Shown here piece after piece: positions 1 through 12,440 of a DNA stretch of 64,000 nucleotides (within the stretch, counting starts at the first letter, position 1; each line of letters opens with the position of its first letter). The position numbers and the translations under genes are program-made. Origin of the DNA: Zhengitettix transpicula (Eukaryota; Arthropoda; Insecta; Orthoptera; Tetrigidae); assembly GCA_037074705.1 (NCBI GenBank), contig CM073595.1:53997639-54061638 (forward strand), read 5' to 3'. Below the pieces are notes generated by a model. The model did no database searches. It was not told the origin of the DNA and worked only from the letters and a program-made list of their open reading frames with translations.

Positions 1-1261
1 GCCACTGATTAAAAATGGCACGCAATTTTTTCAGATTTCATGGGAAATGCGAAGATGGTTTCTTATATGCGAGACAAATTACAAACAAATGGTTAAGTCT
101 TGCGACCCCTTGGCAATTCCTGCCCCCGGCGGATTTTCAAGAAAGGAACTGAATTTCAAAACGTAAGGAGATAAATCACGTGGAGTGAACGAAAGAAGAA
201 ACTATTACACTTCTGTGAAGAAAAAAAAATCTCCCTTGTGGGAATGCGAAAAGAGGGGAAACGATGCTGAAAAAAAGTGAGTCGCGATTTTTCTCACCTA
301 ATGGCGGTTTGTCTGCAAATTCAATGTCTTTGATGACTCGCCATGTTTCTTAGAATCCATATTTACGTTTCTACTCGTACAAATGGGCGAAAGACATATG
401 TTTATATGAAAAGAAGACGGAGTGTAGGGTTAATTATTCTGGTAGAACTGATACGGTTGTCAAAAATATGTAATAGTTTACCTCATTAACAATTTAATTC
501 TGTAACATGTTAAATTATATTTCCTTCACAAGAGGCAAATATGTGCAACCATAATTTATTTTTTAGTTAGTATAAGCTGTTTAGTTCGCTCTATCTTCCT
601 TTCTTTTTCAGTAATTTCCCATGCGGAAAAATGAATCGTGCAGATTATCACCAAAACTAAATAATTTGTAGATTTTTACAGGTGATTTTATTATTACATT
701 AAATAAGATACGTATTTTATTACGGTTTATCTAAGACTAATTCCACTTAAGATTCTTATATGTATAAATTTGATATACTTTAAAGTTTATCAGCTTATAA
801 TCGTAACAATCAGATGTGTGTCTTTTCTTTTTTCTCGAAATGAATTTAATACTACTGTTGCCAATAATGTCCGATAATAGAGTAATAATCAAAGATTGAA
901 GTCTTTCCCGGTGTAATTGTTCGATAAACAGTTCTCGGTTTTCACTCTGGTGTAGCATATTTAAACATGACGTTTCGACGACTAAGATCTCTGTCGTCAT
1001 CTTCTAGGCGAAGTGCCGGAACCATATTCCATTTCATGTAATACTTTCAATTCCTTGTCACTAAATAACCTAACTTAATTTCCGTCTGTTTTAGACTCTA
1101 TATTTATCTCTAGTTTATTTTTTTGGAAAACTTCGTAGAGAGTTGCTGTGAATAACGTGGAAAGTTTTCGATTTCTGTATTTCTACTGCTGCTGTTGCAG
1201 TATGAGTTTTATACAAAAAAAAACAGCATGAATTTTTTGTGACAATATCCCTCGCTAATAA
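1..1261. other. AT-rich noncoding sequence
   Basis: No gene, RNA or repeat recognised. The 87-codon minus-strand frame at 737-1,000 has no recognisable features. Confidence 0.6.
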
Positions 1262-1530
1262 ATTGTACATTTTTTCATAAAATAATTGATGACCTCATAC
1301 AGACACTTTTTATTTATATTATTGCGACGTTTCTGTATCTTTTTACATCTTCTTCAGGTATTTACAAATGGTTAAATATCGTATAATCGAACAATTAAAT
1401 CTAATCATTTGTATATACGTCCTCTGTAGGAAAATACCTTAAGAAGATACAAAAGGGTATCGAAACGTCGTCATAAAATAAATAAAAAATAAAAAGTGAC
1501 TGTATAAGGTCATCAATTGCTTTATTTATT
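1262..1530. repeat. foldback element A (two head-to-head copies of a ~100 bp unit)
   Basis: The left half (about 1,276-1,365) and the right half (about 1,430-1,530) are inverted copies. Shared words include CAATTGATGACCT(T/C)ATAC, ACGTTTC(T/G)GTATC-type and CTTCTTCAGGTATTT. The right half carries GATAC (1,446-1,450) pairing GTATC (1,457-1,461) followed by GAAAC (1,462-1,466). It is related to the 2.2-2.5 kb element and distantly to the Penelope-associated hairpin. Confidence 0.75.
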
Positions 1531-2190
1531 TAAAACAGACGTTAAAAATAAACTTTTGTACATTCTTTCGTTACTAGAGGACCCGTGCAGCAGCAACTCA
1601 TCACGTGAGATTCCTTCACGGCACATTGTCATTAACACCGGTTTAAAATAGCAAAGAACGTACTGAAATAGTGGTTTTATAACCGTAGAATGCGCTAAGC
1701 TTCAGCTGAGGCGTGATAATACGCAACTGCGGTTTCGTGCTTCCTTCGAACTCGGGCCCACGAGACCCTGGACGGGGCCACCGGGTCTGTCCCTTAATTG
1801 CCGACACGGCTTCCACCCTCGGCACATTTGTCTTAAACAATGAGACGATAAGAATATGTTCCTGGCTGCGGCGCAAAGCGTAGATATTGATGAAGCCTAA
1901 GTGGCTCGACGACGGTAACGGACTCGAGACAAATGACGAAAATCAAGGCGTTCCGAAGAATTGGAAAGACAATAGACTGGCACATTCCGGGAACAAAGGC
2001 GAGCTTAGATGTGTACTCTCTCTCCCCGGTCCGGACCCGCGCATCAGATAACGGAATTCCTCCAGCTGGAAGCAGTCTCGTGCCAATATATTTTACACGT
2101 TTCCATTCGCTCAACAACACATTATTTTTCTATATTCTTCTTCCTCTCGACATTAATTTTATCCTTACTTTGATAATCCCTTAAGTAAAA
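1531..2190. other. GC-richer insert between two foldback elements
   Basis: This ~650 bp block is bordered on both sides by inverted AGACGTTAAA-type sequence (about 1,535 and 2,200) belonging to the flanking foldback units. It is richer in GC than its surroundings. It holds overlapping frames of up to 95 codons on both strands, none recognisable. It could be internal sequence of a larger mobile element or a host segment trapped between two insertions. Confidence 0.4.
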
Positions 2191-2520
2191 GTTTTAATTT
2201 AACGTCTGCTTTGAATTAATAAAACAATTGATGACCTTATACACACTGTTTTATTTATTTATAACGAAAAGAACGTTTCGATACCTTTTTGTATGTTGTT
2301 CAGGTATTTTCCAAATTAATGTAATAATACCCTTCCAAAACTGAGTGAATTTAATAACTTGTTAAACGTTTACTTGTGCTAGTTTATTATAATAATTTGG
2401 AAAATACCCGAAGAAAATACAAAAAGGTAACGAAACGTCGTGACATTATAAATAAAAATATAAAAAATTTCTGTATAAAGTCATCAATTTTTTTTATTAA
2501 TTCCTTAAGTAGTCTCAGGA
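2191..2520. repeat. foldback element B (two head-to-head copies of the same unit)
   Basis: The left half (about 2,195-2,330) and right half (about 2,395-2,520) are inverted copies of the unit seen at 1.3-1.5 kb. They contain ACAATTGATGACCTTATAC and its inverse GTATAAAGTCATCAATT. ATAC/GTAT hairpins lie next to CGAAACG on each half. Confidence 0.75.
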
Positions 2521-2984
2521 AAAAAATACGCAGCAAAAAATATATAAACGACCAAAGTTTTCCAATTTTGTGTCTTTGAAAAAATATTCGAGTATGAATG
2601 TTACCGTCAAATATTAACAAATTGGAGCACTACGGTATCACTAGAATATTTTCCCCAAGATTCCTTAAAGATATGCATAATTAATTAAAGTAGAAGTCCT
2701 TTAAGCTCTATCCTCCAGCCATTGCATTCGCATTGATGATAAATAAAGACGTTATATCTCAGAAAATGTTCTATAAATTTATATATGGAACGCAAACATT
2801 TGCATGATTGTTGTCAAACATTATGGCATTATGGCATAATACTCGTATTCTGTACGAGATTTACGGCTTTCACTTCAATAAAAGATTTCCTAATTGTGCA
2901 TAATAATTGAGGCAATAATGTGTATTTATTTTTTATGTAAATAGCATGAGCTGTTCATTAAAGCCGACTTTAATTATAAATGCG
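2521..2984. other. AT-rich noncoding sequence
   Basis: Nothing recognised apart from a small CATTATGGCATTATGGCATA duplication near 2,820. Confidence 0.55.
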
Positions 2985-3300
2985 AACCTTTGTCCCCTTC
3001 GCCCAGCTTGGCAGCAGCAAGTCTACGGAATGTGACAATTACAATTACAGTGTCGTAGGGATGCTGAGGACTAGTGGGGGTTGTTTCTTGCCCCAGTTCG
3101 CAGACAAATCGAGGCACTTAATTTGTGTAGTGGCGGCGATGCTTTGAGGGTGATGGACGAGGAATGTGGTATCGGCGCCTCATCGGACCAACACCAGAAG
3201 CCCCTGCCTCTGCCATTGTGCGCCAGACCTATTAATAAACATCACGTCCTGCAGCCCGCTGCTATTTAATATTAAACTGCCACGGCTCGGACAATATGGC
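2985..3300. promoter_or_regulatory. GC-richer block, possible regulatory sequence
   Basis: A GC-richer, non-repetitive stretch with TGCAGCCCGCTGCTATTTAA and CCTATTAATAAACATCACG. A 62-codon plus-strand frame (3,081-3,269) resembles no known protein. Regulatory role is a guess from composition. Confidence 0.2.
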
Positions 3301-4852
3301 CTTAGTTAGCCCGATAACCACGTCGACCTCACCAAATATCACACATTTTTTAGCAGTTAAGCGTCATATGGATGCTTCGGTGGCAACCTCTTCATCTCAA
3401 CCCTGCATACGCTCATCTTTACCTTCAGTGACATTAAGTAGCCTAACAAATCCATATTTACTACAAAAAGTAGATTATAACATAATTAAAAGTTTATTAG
3501 ATGCAATAAAAAGTGTCTGATTGCGTAAAATGTAATTTAGATATTAAGTTATTTATATTCGGGTCTAAAAAAGTTCGAACATTTAACAGTCTGTCACTTT
3601 TGAGGATTATAAAATGATCACAATCATTTGGAATTGTTCATATATTCTGATTTGGAAGAGAAATAAATGGGATAAATAAGAAATTTATATCAATGAGAGA
3701 AAAGAATAATACCTAAAAAATGTGAATTTTAGGATTTCATGCTGTTAAGACAGAAAGGAAATATAAGAATAAAATGTCAGGATCCGGCAATACAATATCC
3801 AGTTCCCATGCAGATATCAGAGAAGAGTCACCAGAAGCAAGAACTTTGTATCAGCCCCGACGTCAACGACCGCAGCCGTCGAAGGAATCATCTCGTCAGG
3901 AGCACAAATCAGGTTAAGGTGATTGACGCGTTCAATTAACTTTTTTATTTAATCTGTATTCCTACTTTTTTACATAATTGCCGCAGTACTACGACTCAGT
4001 AACCCACACAAGTACCCTGAGATGATACATCTTTATCTTGATTCTATAAAGCCGGGATTGGAAATAAATACTACTAGCTTAATTCCCAACGTCTGTTTAG
4101 AACTTCAGTTAATAAAAATCCTTTTTATTTTTATTACAAAGATATGCAGAACGGACACTCTCTTTACAACTTCGAATTCTCGCCCACCACTTTGCCTATA
4201 TACTGTATCTAACGGTCTCAATTCTTCTTGAAACCAGACAATATGCTTTCCTAATTGTAAGACATAAAAACTAACTGTACGGGGTCTACAAAAGACGTAT
4301 ATTCTCGTACAGCCCGCTTAAGCAAGTTCTGGGCTACGGTGACGACTTTTACAACTACGACTGCATATACCTTCGCAATTATATAGTTGGAAATATGCTC
4401 AATAAACCTTTTCGTGGTTATGCTGTCATCTTGTGTCACACAGATCTGTATTTACGATCGAGTAATGCGTATGTTACCTCGATCGTAATTTACAGTTAAG
4501 CTGCACACGCAAGAGTGTTGCTTTAGGATCAAGTGCGTTCTGCTCAAACACAACAACGGTTCGGTTACATAAACGAAATGTATTATGGCAAAATACGCAG
4601 AATTCATTTGCTACTACAAATTTTAATTTCACATAAATTATTAATAAATTCCGACGATCCGAAGTCATGCATTAATATAGTTCTCGTGTTTCTACACGTT
4701 TGGAAAACCTATGTTTTGACAGCAAGCTCCGACACTGACATCAGAAATGTCGTCATATGCCTTTCAAAACGCATGTTCTTCCAATGACACTCCATCTTCC
4801 AATCCCGGAAACAAAAAGATGTGAGAATACAAAAAGGCACTAAATCTAAAAT
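3301..4852. other. noncoding sequence
   Basis: Short chance frames only. One hairpin at 4,452-4,488 is listed separately. Confidence 0.55.
4452..4488. repeat. short hairpin, 11-bp perfect stem
   Basis: TTACGATCGAG (4,452-4,462) and CTCGATCGTAA (4,478-4,488) are perfect inverse copies separated by 15 bases. Function unknown. Confidence 0.4.
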
Positions 4853-5690
4853 TGCCTGTATGTCTGTATGAATGTATTATACATACAAATCTACACTCGT
4901 AGAGCAAATTTCACCAAATTTCGTACACAAGTTATTTGCGACCAGGAGACAAACATTGTCTTGGCGTGAGACACGACTACCACCCCCAGGATCGAGGGCG
5001 GACGGGGGTGGAAATTGTCAAACATGCTAAAACTGCCGATATTTAAGTCGGACAAATATTTTTAGAGATTTATAGTGTTTCTACTGATGTTATGTGTGTA
5101 TAATTTGAACCCCTTACGACATGGTAAGGGGGCACTCTTAGGGGTGGAGGTCGAGGGACGTTACAAGAAAATAACTCAAATAAAACCGAGATTGGAGTCA
5201 AATCCGGGGTTATGGATGTCACTGAGTTTATTTATGACAACCCGGGCAACGCGCAGGAGTGTTCGGAGTTTGGAGGTCTTAGAGGGGGTGGACATTTATA
5301 AACAAAACGGTCGATATTTGCGTTGACTAAATATTTTTTGGGTTTATAATATTTATCTAGATGTATTTTTGTTTGTACGTGTATAATTTCAACCTCTATA
5401 GTCATGGGAGGGGAGCACCATTTACGGTAGGGGTGGAGTACCATTACATATTAATAACGCAAAACCAACCGAGATTGGAATCGAATCCGGGGTTATGGAT
5501 GTCGCTGAGTTTAATCATGACATTCAACTTGCTGTTTAATCCCAAGCGACGGCGGTGGACAAGGGTGGAAACAATGAGTTCAACCCCTTTCGTCAAGTTT
5601 TAGCATTTTTAGGGATGTGAGTGGAGAGGAGTTACAAAAGAATATCCCAAAAGCAACTGAGATCAAAGTGAAATCGTGAGTTTAATAAAG
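4853..5690 (+). repeat. modular repeat (family R), copy 1, two to three tandem-like modules
   Basis: The first module starts near AATCTACACTCGTAGAGCAA. It contains ACCAAATTTCGTACACAAGT, a G-rich GGACGGGGGTGG box, AAACATGCTAAAACTGCCG and GATTGGAGTCAAATCCGGGG followed by TTATGGATGTCACTGAG (5,187-5,226). It ends with CCCGGGCAACGC. A second module (about 5,265-5,530) and a decayed third repeat these landmarks. There is no coding potential. Confidence 0.75.
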
Positions 5691-6789
5691 TAATCATAGA
5701 ATGGGCTGACAGCGTGACAGTTATCAATAGCAAAATGTGATAGACGCATTCCACACGAGTATGTAAATACGCTTTTAAATATATGAGACTCTAATAAACG
5801 CTCAATGCACACAGAATTTAGAATACAATATGTAATAAAGTTCATCTTGATGCGACTCACTCGTTTTAGAAGTAACTTTTTAAGCACATGATATATTGAT
5901 ATGGTGTATAAATATCTCATACGTGCTTTACTATGATCCATTGTTACATTAATAATTCTCGTCGTATTACCACCAACTAAGCCTATCATAACCGTTTATA
6001 CCCGTTGAAATTAACTTATAAGCCATCTCAACATTTTAAGCTACACGTACACTATCGCTCACTTCCTATTATTCAACATTTTTCGTTCATATTTAATTAA
6101 AAACCTAAAACTAGCTCACATTGAGAGTTTCTTGACATTTAAAAAAAAATTCATCTTGTAATAATCTGCATACTGATCGTTTTTCGAATCGTCAACTTGT
6201 CACATGAGATGCCGAGAAGTCGTGCAAGGAAAGAAATAGTTTTTTCTTGGATGTAAACCGTGGAATCTGCGCTCCACGCAGCGGAACAATAATAGGCGTT
6301 AAGATGAAAGTGATAGCACGAGGCTATTGTATGCATAATTTATCCTTCTCCAGCGCACGTAAGAAAATTTAATGCCTTTAAATCAATAAGAGCATTCATT
6401 AACGTCAGGATGGAACTAACGTCGAACATGTTACGGGGGAATTTACAATCCTTTTTTCCACAATATTTGCTAAACATGTGCACGCAAACACGAATATGTG
6501 TACATATTTACGCATGAGCAAGTATATCTACGTTATTTCCAGTTTGGAATATAAACAAAACTCGCGGATTCAATTTCACCACAAAATTAATATCGTGGGT
6601 AGCGCACACTAAAGTCTACAAAATATATTCACTGTTTTATAATTACAAAACACGCTGTATATAAAAAATACTGTAATGGAATATTCATTTGGGTGCTACT
6701 GAATTTTTTCAGAACATAGATTGATGATCCAGGCGTTAGAAACACACCAAAAAAATATTATTGCACTCTCCTGTTCTTCCGTTGTATTC
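5691..6789. other. AT-rich noncoding sequence
   Basis: The 108-codon minus-strand frame at 5,663-5,989 overlaps the end of repeat family R and shows no known motif. Nothing else seen. Confidence 0.55.
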
Positions 6790-6950
6790 TTTTATTGATT
6801 TATTTACAGTCGCGTCAACAGCTTTGGTTATTAGCGACTCGTTATGGAAATTCATTTTTGCTTTGTTAGGGGACTAATTTGACGCACAGAAACATCCGTG
6901 CCCCTGCCGGCATTTAAACCCAGGACCTCTGTGATGTGAGCTGACCCCTC
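6790..6950 (-). mobile_element. tRNA-derived SINE with LINE-shared tail
   Basis: Read on the minus strand, a B-box-like GAGGTCCTGGGTTTAAATGC (around 6,930-6,912) is followed by CGGCAGGGGCACGGATGTTT. After a short spacer comes the tail GTCGCTAATAACC...GACGCGACTGTAAA (6,839-6,803). The tail matches the sequence downstream of the LINE C-terminus at 22.8 kb. The 5' part with the A box is missing or decayed. A tRNA-like head plus LINE-like tail is the classic build of a SINE mobilised by its partner LINE. Confidence 0.55.
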
Positions 6951-7129
6951 TTGTAATTTTCTTCCTTTTCCCCTTTCGCAGTTCCTGTAACTGTCCTGTG
7001 CCTTATATTGACGTTGTTTCATGTCTACAAAAATCTACTTAATATATACATATAAAAATAATACTTCTATTAATAAAATGGAGTCAAGTGAAGTTGAAAA
7101 TAAAATCATCTAATAAATAAAACAGACTG

Positions 7130-7475
7130 TTCCGCTTACAAATCTACACCAGTGGATAAAATTTGACCAAATTTGGTACACATGTTCTTTTCTAACCGGA
7201 AACAAACACTGTGGGGGTAAGACACCTACAAGGGTGAGGGTGGACGGGGGTGGATATTTTCAAACATGCTAAATCGGACGATATTTGCGTTGAATAAATA
7301 TTTTACGGGGTCAATGAGATAGTGTTCCTCAAGATGCTGTTTCTACCCATTTTTGTGTTATAGGAGAGCACCCTTAGGGGTGGGGGTAGAAGGGCGTTAC
7401 ACGTAAATAAGGCAAAAACATATGATATTGGAGTCAAATCCGGGGTTGTAGATGTCGCTGAAATTCCTCGATAAA
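7130..7475 (+). repeat. modular repeat family R, copy 2 (truncated)
   Basis: It shares AAATCTACACCAGTGGATAA, CCAAATTTGGTACACATGTT, GGACGGGGGTGG, AAACATGCTAAATCGG and ATTGGAGTCAAATCCGGGGT...GATGTCGCTGA in the same order as the 4.9 kb copy. It is truncated after the last motif. Confidence 0.75.
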
Positions 7476-10164
7476 GATCACTTGGGTTCCGTTTATGAAT
7501 CCGATCTGAACAACCACGGTCATCAGTCTCGTTTTATTTTATTTTACTGTTTCTTTTACTTTTAATTGAGTTATTTCTCATGTGATCGCTTACATTCAAG
7601 ACTTCGTTCCTTCCAATCCTGTGAGAGAAACTTACAAATTGTCGCCTATCATCTATGATCTGAGTGAATACACAGATTCGTCAAGTGCATCTTAGGATAC
7701 AATGTATACACGCAGTGCTATTCCCGGCTAATGTAATATTCCTACATTCATTCTTAGTCCATCCCGTCGAAACATCCAGAATATCTCTTTGAGATCTTCT
7801 GGGAAAATTCTGCAATCCTTCGCCCTCATGCACACACCCACATCCAAATAAAGTAATTAATACTGAAAAAAGTATACATCGATAGGTATCTGCAGGACAG
7901 AACCAAATATTTTCTCAAACAGAGTATGCACATTCATCATACTTTGCTCCTGTAAAAGTAAATTGGTTAAATAGAACCTTAATACAGTCGTTGACCCAAG
8001 ATGTCTGTCATTTTCACTCAAGTAATTCTACACACTAATTATTCCTATTTAATAACAACTGGTTCATGAAAGATCCAGATCTGTATTTTGTTATCTCAGC
8101 TTACATTCCATTCTTCGTCATCAGTTCTGTATTCCTAGCTTTACCGTTGTTCCTTTTTGGTTTTTCACATGATTTTCAGAGTTCTTAGAGCAGTGGGGTC
8201 AGTGTTGCAACTGTTTGACACTTCGTTATCATTTAAAGTCGCGTTTGTATTTCCACTCGCAGCGTCAGAGGATCATGCTTCTGGAGAAGTCCATTTTTCC
8301 GTTTTCTATAGTTTCCATGAGAGTGGAGTGGGCTCGAGCAGCCATCGCTCATTACCTCGTAAGACGCTTTCCTGGGATATTGATTGGAGTGTGACTCCCT
8401 AACTTGTCTGCGCGCATTCTCGCTGTCTTAGGGCTCATTTAAGACGCAGCACTTCCCCTTACAGACAGCAAATGAAGCTGCAAGGCATCCAATAATAGCT
8501 AATGTCAGTATATAACTTAGCTTCCTCTCAAGTCCCCCCACCCCTCGGGGAAAACAACATTTTGAGAACGTGAAAATAACTCCGGACGTTACCATTTGTC
8601 ATTCTTTGAAAATAATTAATGATTTTGCGATTCCGAATTTGAAATTGGAGACGGTGGAATTTAAAAAGGACAAAAATAGTTTTTAGATATAAGAAGAGGA
8701 GAGAATCTACACAGGTCAGTTTTCATTCACCATGTAGAAGACCAGAAAGGATGGAAGGATCCAGCGACATACTGTCCATCACCAATGAACTTGAGACCAT
8801 TAATAAATATCTTGACCAAAGTTGCTAACGTAGTGTCAATAGTTTCATCTACTACAATAAGCATTCGTCCCTTCAATCTTGTATGTGATGTTTCTACAGA
8901 TGATTATGGGAGGAAAAGAGACGAAATCACATTGTTGACTTAGACATTGAAGTAGAATATTATTTACGTTGAGGCTCTCAAATGGTTACAACCAATTTTA
9001 TAAGTATTTTATATTGTCAAACTAATCGATAACAAATGTATTCTTACAGGGTGTTTCAGAGAGAATGAAGTATCAAGTAGGAAGTAAAGTTGAAATCATT
9101 GTGTGTACTCAGGGAAAGAAGAAGGAAGCGCGACTGTTGCACAAGAGTACAGCTACTAAATCGTCAGAAAACTTGTACTTCTCATATGAATGTGGAAACT
9201 TCTTAATTTATAGTGTTGGTTTGGGGTCCGAGTGAGATAGAACTTCCTTGACGGCTACAAGTGCTGAGAAAAGTTGTTTATCTATGACACTACGAATTAC
9301 GAGATGCAATATTTACGATACACTAACACTTAAACGGAAATTAAAGTCCATAAAGCGACTATGAAAGGGACATTTAAATTTTCCGCTAGTTCAACACACA
9401 CCGGGACTTTGCCGCAATGTAGTGTCATCATTCCTTCCCTCATTCTAAGCATAGACAATCATATAAATGAGTCCCCGTTAAGCTTTACAGATTAGTACAG
9501 ATGCAAAAAAAATCTACTACGACAGAGCAATCACTAAAACGTGTCAATGTGTAAACCGGGATATGAAACGCGTGAGACGATTAGATCAGAATCTTGTCTC
9601 AGCACAATGATGGCGTACTGCAGAGTATAAATAAAGCTTTTAATGTGATATATTCCCCGACGACACGAACCCTTCAGTCCTTGTTTATACACATCGATTA
9701 AGCGTTTAACACAAAATCCCAAATCAAGTCCAACAGTTCGTCATACAACATAATTACCTGGTGCGGACTCTATCATTAATTAACACAGAAGGCCACAGCT
9801 CTGTATTGATCGAGGGCATTTCGTGACTTGCGAGAGTTGATTTTAGTAGACGAAACTAACGGATTAATTTGAAAGCAGGCTATTCACAATCAATGCAGCA
9901 CGAGCCCTGAAAGACCACGTTAGCTGCAGAGCTTGTGATAGGTAACAAATGTAACTATATTGAATTTAAAAGCATTCGTTACTTTTACGGCTCGTTACAC
10001 TGTTTAAGACTCTTTGGTTAAAGATAAAACAGCGAAAATATAAATTAGTTATCTTTTGACGCCTAGCCGTTTCATTGGCGTCTTCTACTTATTTTTAACG
10101 TATCTATCATGTTTTTCTCAATTATATTTTTCTCACTTCTGGCTTTAATATTTATTCTAGTTTT
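7476..10164. other. noncoding sequence, no feature recognised
   Basis: About 2.7 kb of moderately AT-rich sequence with chance frames up to about 80 codons. No repeat partner found in the window. Confidence 0.5.
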
Positions 10165-10670
10165 AAACCCATAAATTTGGAATAATGCTGAATTTTTAAA
10201 CGTTGAAAAAAATTTCTTAGTACGTAATTTATCATAAATACTCCACATGGAAAGAATATTAAACACAATAAATTGCATATTGATACATTAAAATTAAGTA
10301 ATATTTATAATCCACTATTTTTTAACTTTTGATATAATTTTTTTAAATGCTCTACATAGTTATAAATTTTTCATTTTACTTTGAAATAATTCAGGATCAT
10401 AAAATTTCTTTATAATTCGTAACATTTACTACATTACAACAATGTTGAAAATTTATTATTATTTAAGTTTAAATATTATATTGTTTTACAATTTATGATA
10501 GAAGCATTAGAAGTAATAAATGTAAATTTATTTTCCCCTTGTATAACCAAAAAATATTGTCACTGTAGAAACATAATAACCCGAATAAAGTAAAAATATG
10601 CTGAAAGTACTAAAAGGTATTGAGACGTCGTTGTTATATTGAATGATAAATTTGTAATGTAAATAACAAA
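10165..10670 (+). repeat. dispersed repeat copy 1, probable Penelope-like element flanking sequence
   Basis: This ~500 bp AT-rich segment is closely matched by the reverse complement of 18,045-18,555. It ends with a small hairpin (AGTAC at 10,606-10,610 pairing GTATT at 10,617-10,621) followed by GAGACGTCGTTG. It is followed about 160 bp later by Penelope-like coding remnants. I therefore read it as the untranslated or pLTR part of that element. Confidence 0.75.
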
Positions 10671-10819
10671 TTAGTTATTTCGAGGATCCAGTGTTTTTAC
10701 TTAATTGCAGAAAATGTGATGTTTTTACAGATCCTTTACAAAATTTAACAGTATTTATTTCTGTAATTCGAAACATTCATATAAATACTTTAACAAAATT
10801 AAATTTTTACATTAATCTA

Positions 10820-11400
10820 CCCTAAACTTGGAAATCCGAGACGTACGTTCACACATTCATTCCTTAACGAAACAACTTGTTATTCATGAGAATTTTATAA
10901 CTAGAATTGTACCCGACAACATCTATAAGGAATTTTTCTTTCGCCAACCCTCTCGTTTAATCACATATCATTTTCGCCTAAGGGCAGCTAAAATTAAGAA
11001 GTTTGATTTCCTATTTAAGAAAACTTTTTTCCAATTACACCACACACAACAATTACAAAGACAATAGCTTCAAAAACCTCAGTAACCCCACTGTTGACGC
11101 AGTATCCCTTGGAAACAAATTTAAATTACCTACCACATCAATCAACAAATCTCAATTCATCGAAACTAATATATCTTTATTCCCAACACAATAAAATAAG
11201 GAATCACATCATTCAAACGTTAGTTGAAACTCAAAGAAGCAAACCACAAAACATCTTCCTCTTGATCATAAAAATCTCATAAATAACCTCCAAACAATTC
11301 TTAAAGTCTCATCCCAATACACTCTTTACAGATGCTGACAAAGGCTCTTGACCGTAACAAACACTGTTAACCAACTTCTATCTGACACTAACTCTTATAA
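10820..11400 (+). pseudogene. Penelope-like retroelement (PLE) ORF, N-terminal remnant
   Basis: Conceptual translation in shifting frames gives pieces in the order expected for the region ahead of the reverse transcriptase of Penelope-like elements. First comes IRDVRSHIHSLTKQ and KFDFLFKKTFFQLH (from 10,828), then FKNLSN followed by SLGNKFKLP (around 11,070-11,130), then HKNLINNLQTIL and TDADKG (around 11,270-11,350). PLE proteins have an NLS...LG.KF motif and a DKG motif here. At least two frameshifts and several stops separate the blocks, and no reverse transcriptase or GIY-YIG domain follows. This is a dead 5' fragment. Family assignment rests on remembered motif patterns and is moderately sure. 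Confidence 0.6.
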
Positions 11401-11959
11401 AATTTGATACAGTTCTCGACAAATTAAAAACTTTTCTCAAGAGGTGGAAGCAAAACGATTTTATTGAAACTTAAAAACCAATTACCAGAATAAATTTATT
11501 TCATACGGGAAACGTATGGCTAACAACTGGTGCTGAAAAGTCAATTTCATTATGTCCGGAGAAAATTTTTTCCTAATTCATGGGAAAATGTATATATAAA
11601 TTGCACATTAAATTGACTCGTGTACGTGTAAGTCTGAAAGTCCATAAGAGAGTAGCAGATGGTGGGGCAGTCTCTTATTCCCGCAGTTCCGCAAATAGTC
11701 AAGGTTAAAATCTCCGAAAATAACTGCAAGCTTATTTTCCTCCTGACTTTTCACATGAAATTGGTCTATATCGGAACCGGTCAGCTCCGAGTATCTTATT
11801 GCTTACATTCCATACTCACATGGTCCGAGCGAAATAAAATGAAAATTTACAGCAGAAGAAGCAGGGCGAATGTAATGCAATAGTTGGGGAAACTGTGGCC
11901 ACTCAAACTGTGGTAGTAAACTGGAGAAGGTAAATTATACTATCGAATATGGAATACTT

Positions 11960-12360
11960 TGCATTTTGTAATGAGAACTCTAAAAAAGGAAGTGGCATAT
12001 ATAACATTAGTACGCCTACTTGTACAATATGGTGCAGCATGCTGGGGTCCGTATACGAAAAATCATATATAATCCTTAGAAAAGGTGCAGAAAAGGGTCG
12101 CGAAATTCGTACAGATAATACCTGTTCAATGAAGCGAGAAAGTAAGGCTCCTAGGGCTGGACACTGTACTGACAAGAATGGACAGAATGAAAGAATCCAC
12201 ATGGTACGGGAGGACTGATAACTTTTTCGAATTAAATGCCAGGCAGCAAGAAACAGGTGTTGGAAAATATTCATCCCTAAAGAGGACAAGGAATGACTGG
12301 AACAAGTTACCTGCATGCATCTTTAGAGGAGGTCCTCTAACCGATAGAAAATTTAATTGC
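11960..12360 (+). pseudogene. non-LTR retrotransposon (LINE) ORF2 C-terminal remnant
   Basis: The plus-strand translation reads LVQYGAACWGPYTKN (about 12,018-12,063), then SLEKVQKRVAKFVQI, and after a frame change VGKYSSLKRTRNDWNKLPA (about 12,259-12,315). This is the post-reverse-transcriptase C-terminal pattern (YGAACW.PY ... VQK.AAKF ... YS..NRT..WN.LPA) of Jockey-like or related LINEs in insects. Stops and frameshifts make it a pseudogene. No reverse transcriptase core is present upstream. It resembles the copies at 22.1 and 25.1 kb. Confidence 0.75.
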
Positions 12361-12440
12361 GAATATAATGTATTGTAATGAAAAAATATACGTCTGATTG
12401 AAAATTAATAATAAGAAAGATAGAAAAACCGCGACAAAAT

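Noticed and set aside
11903..12316. 137-codon minus-strand frame
   Set aside because: It is antisense to the LINE C-terminal remnant on the plus strand.
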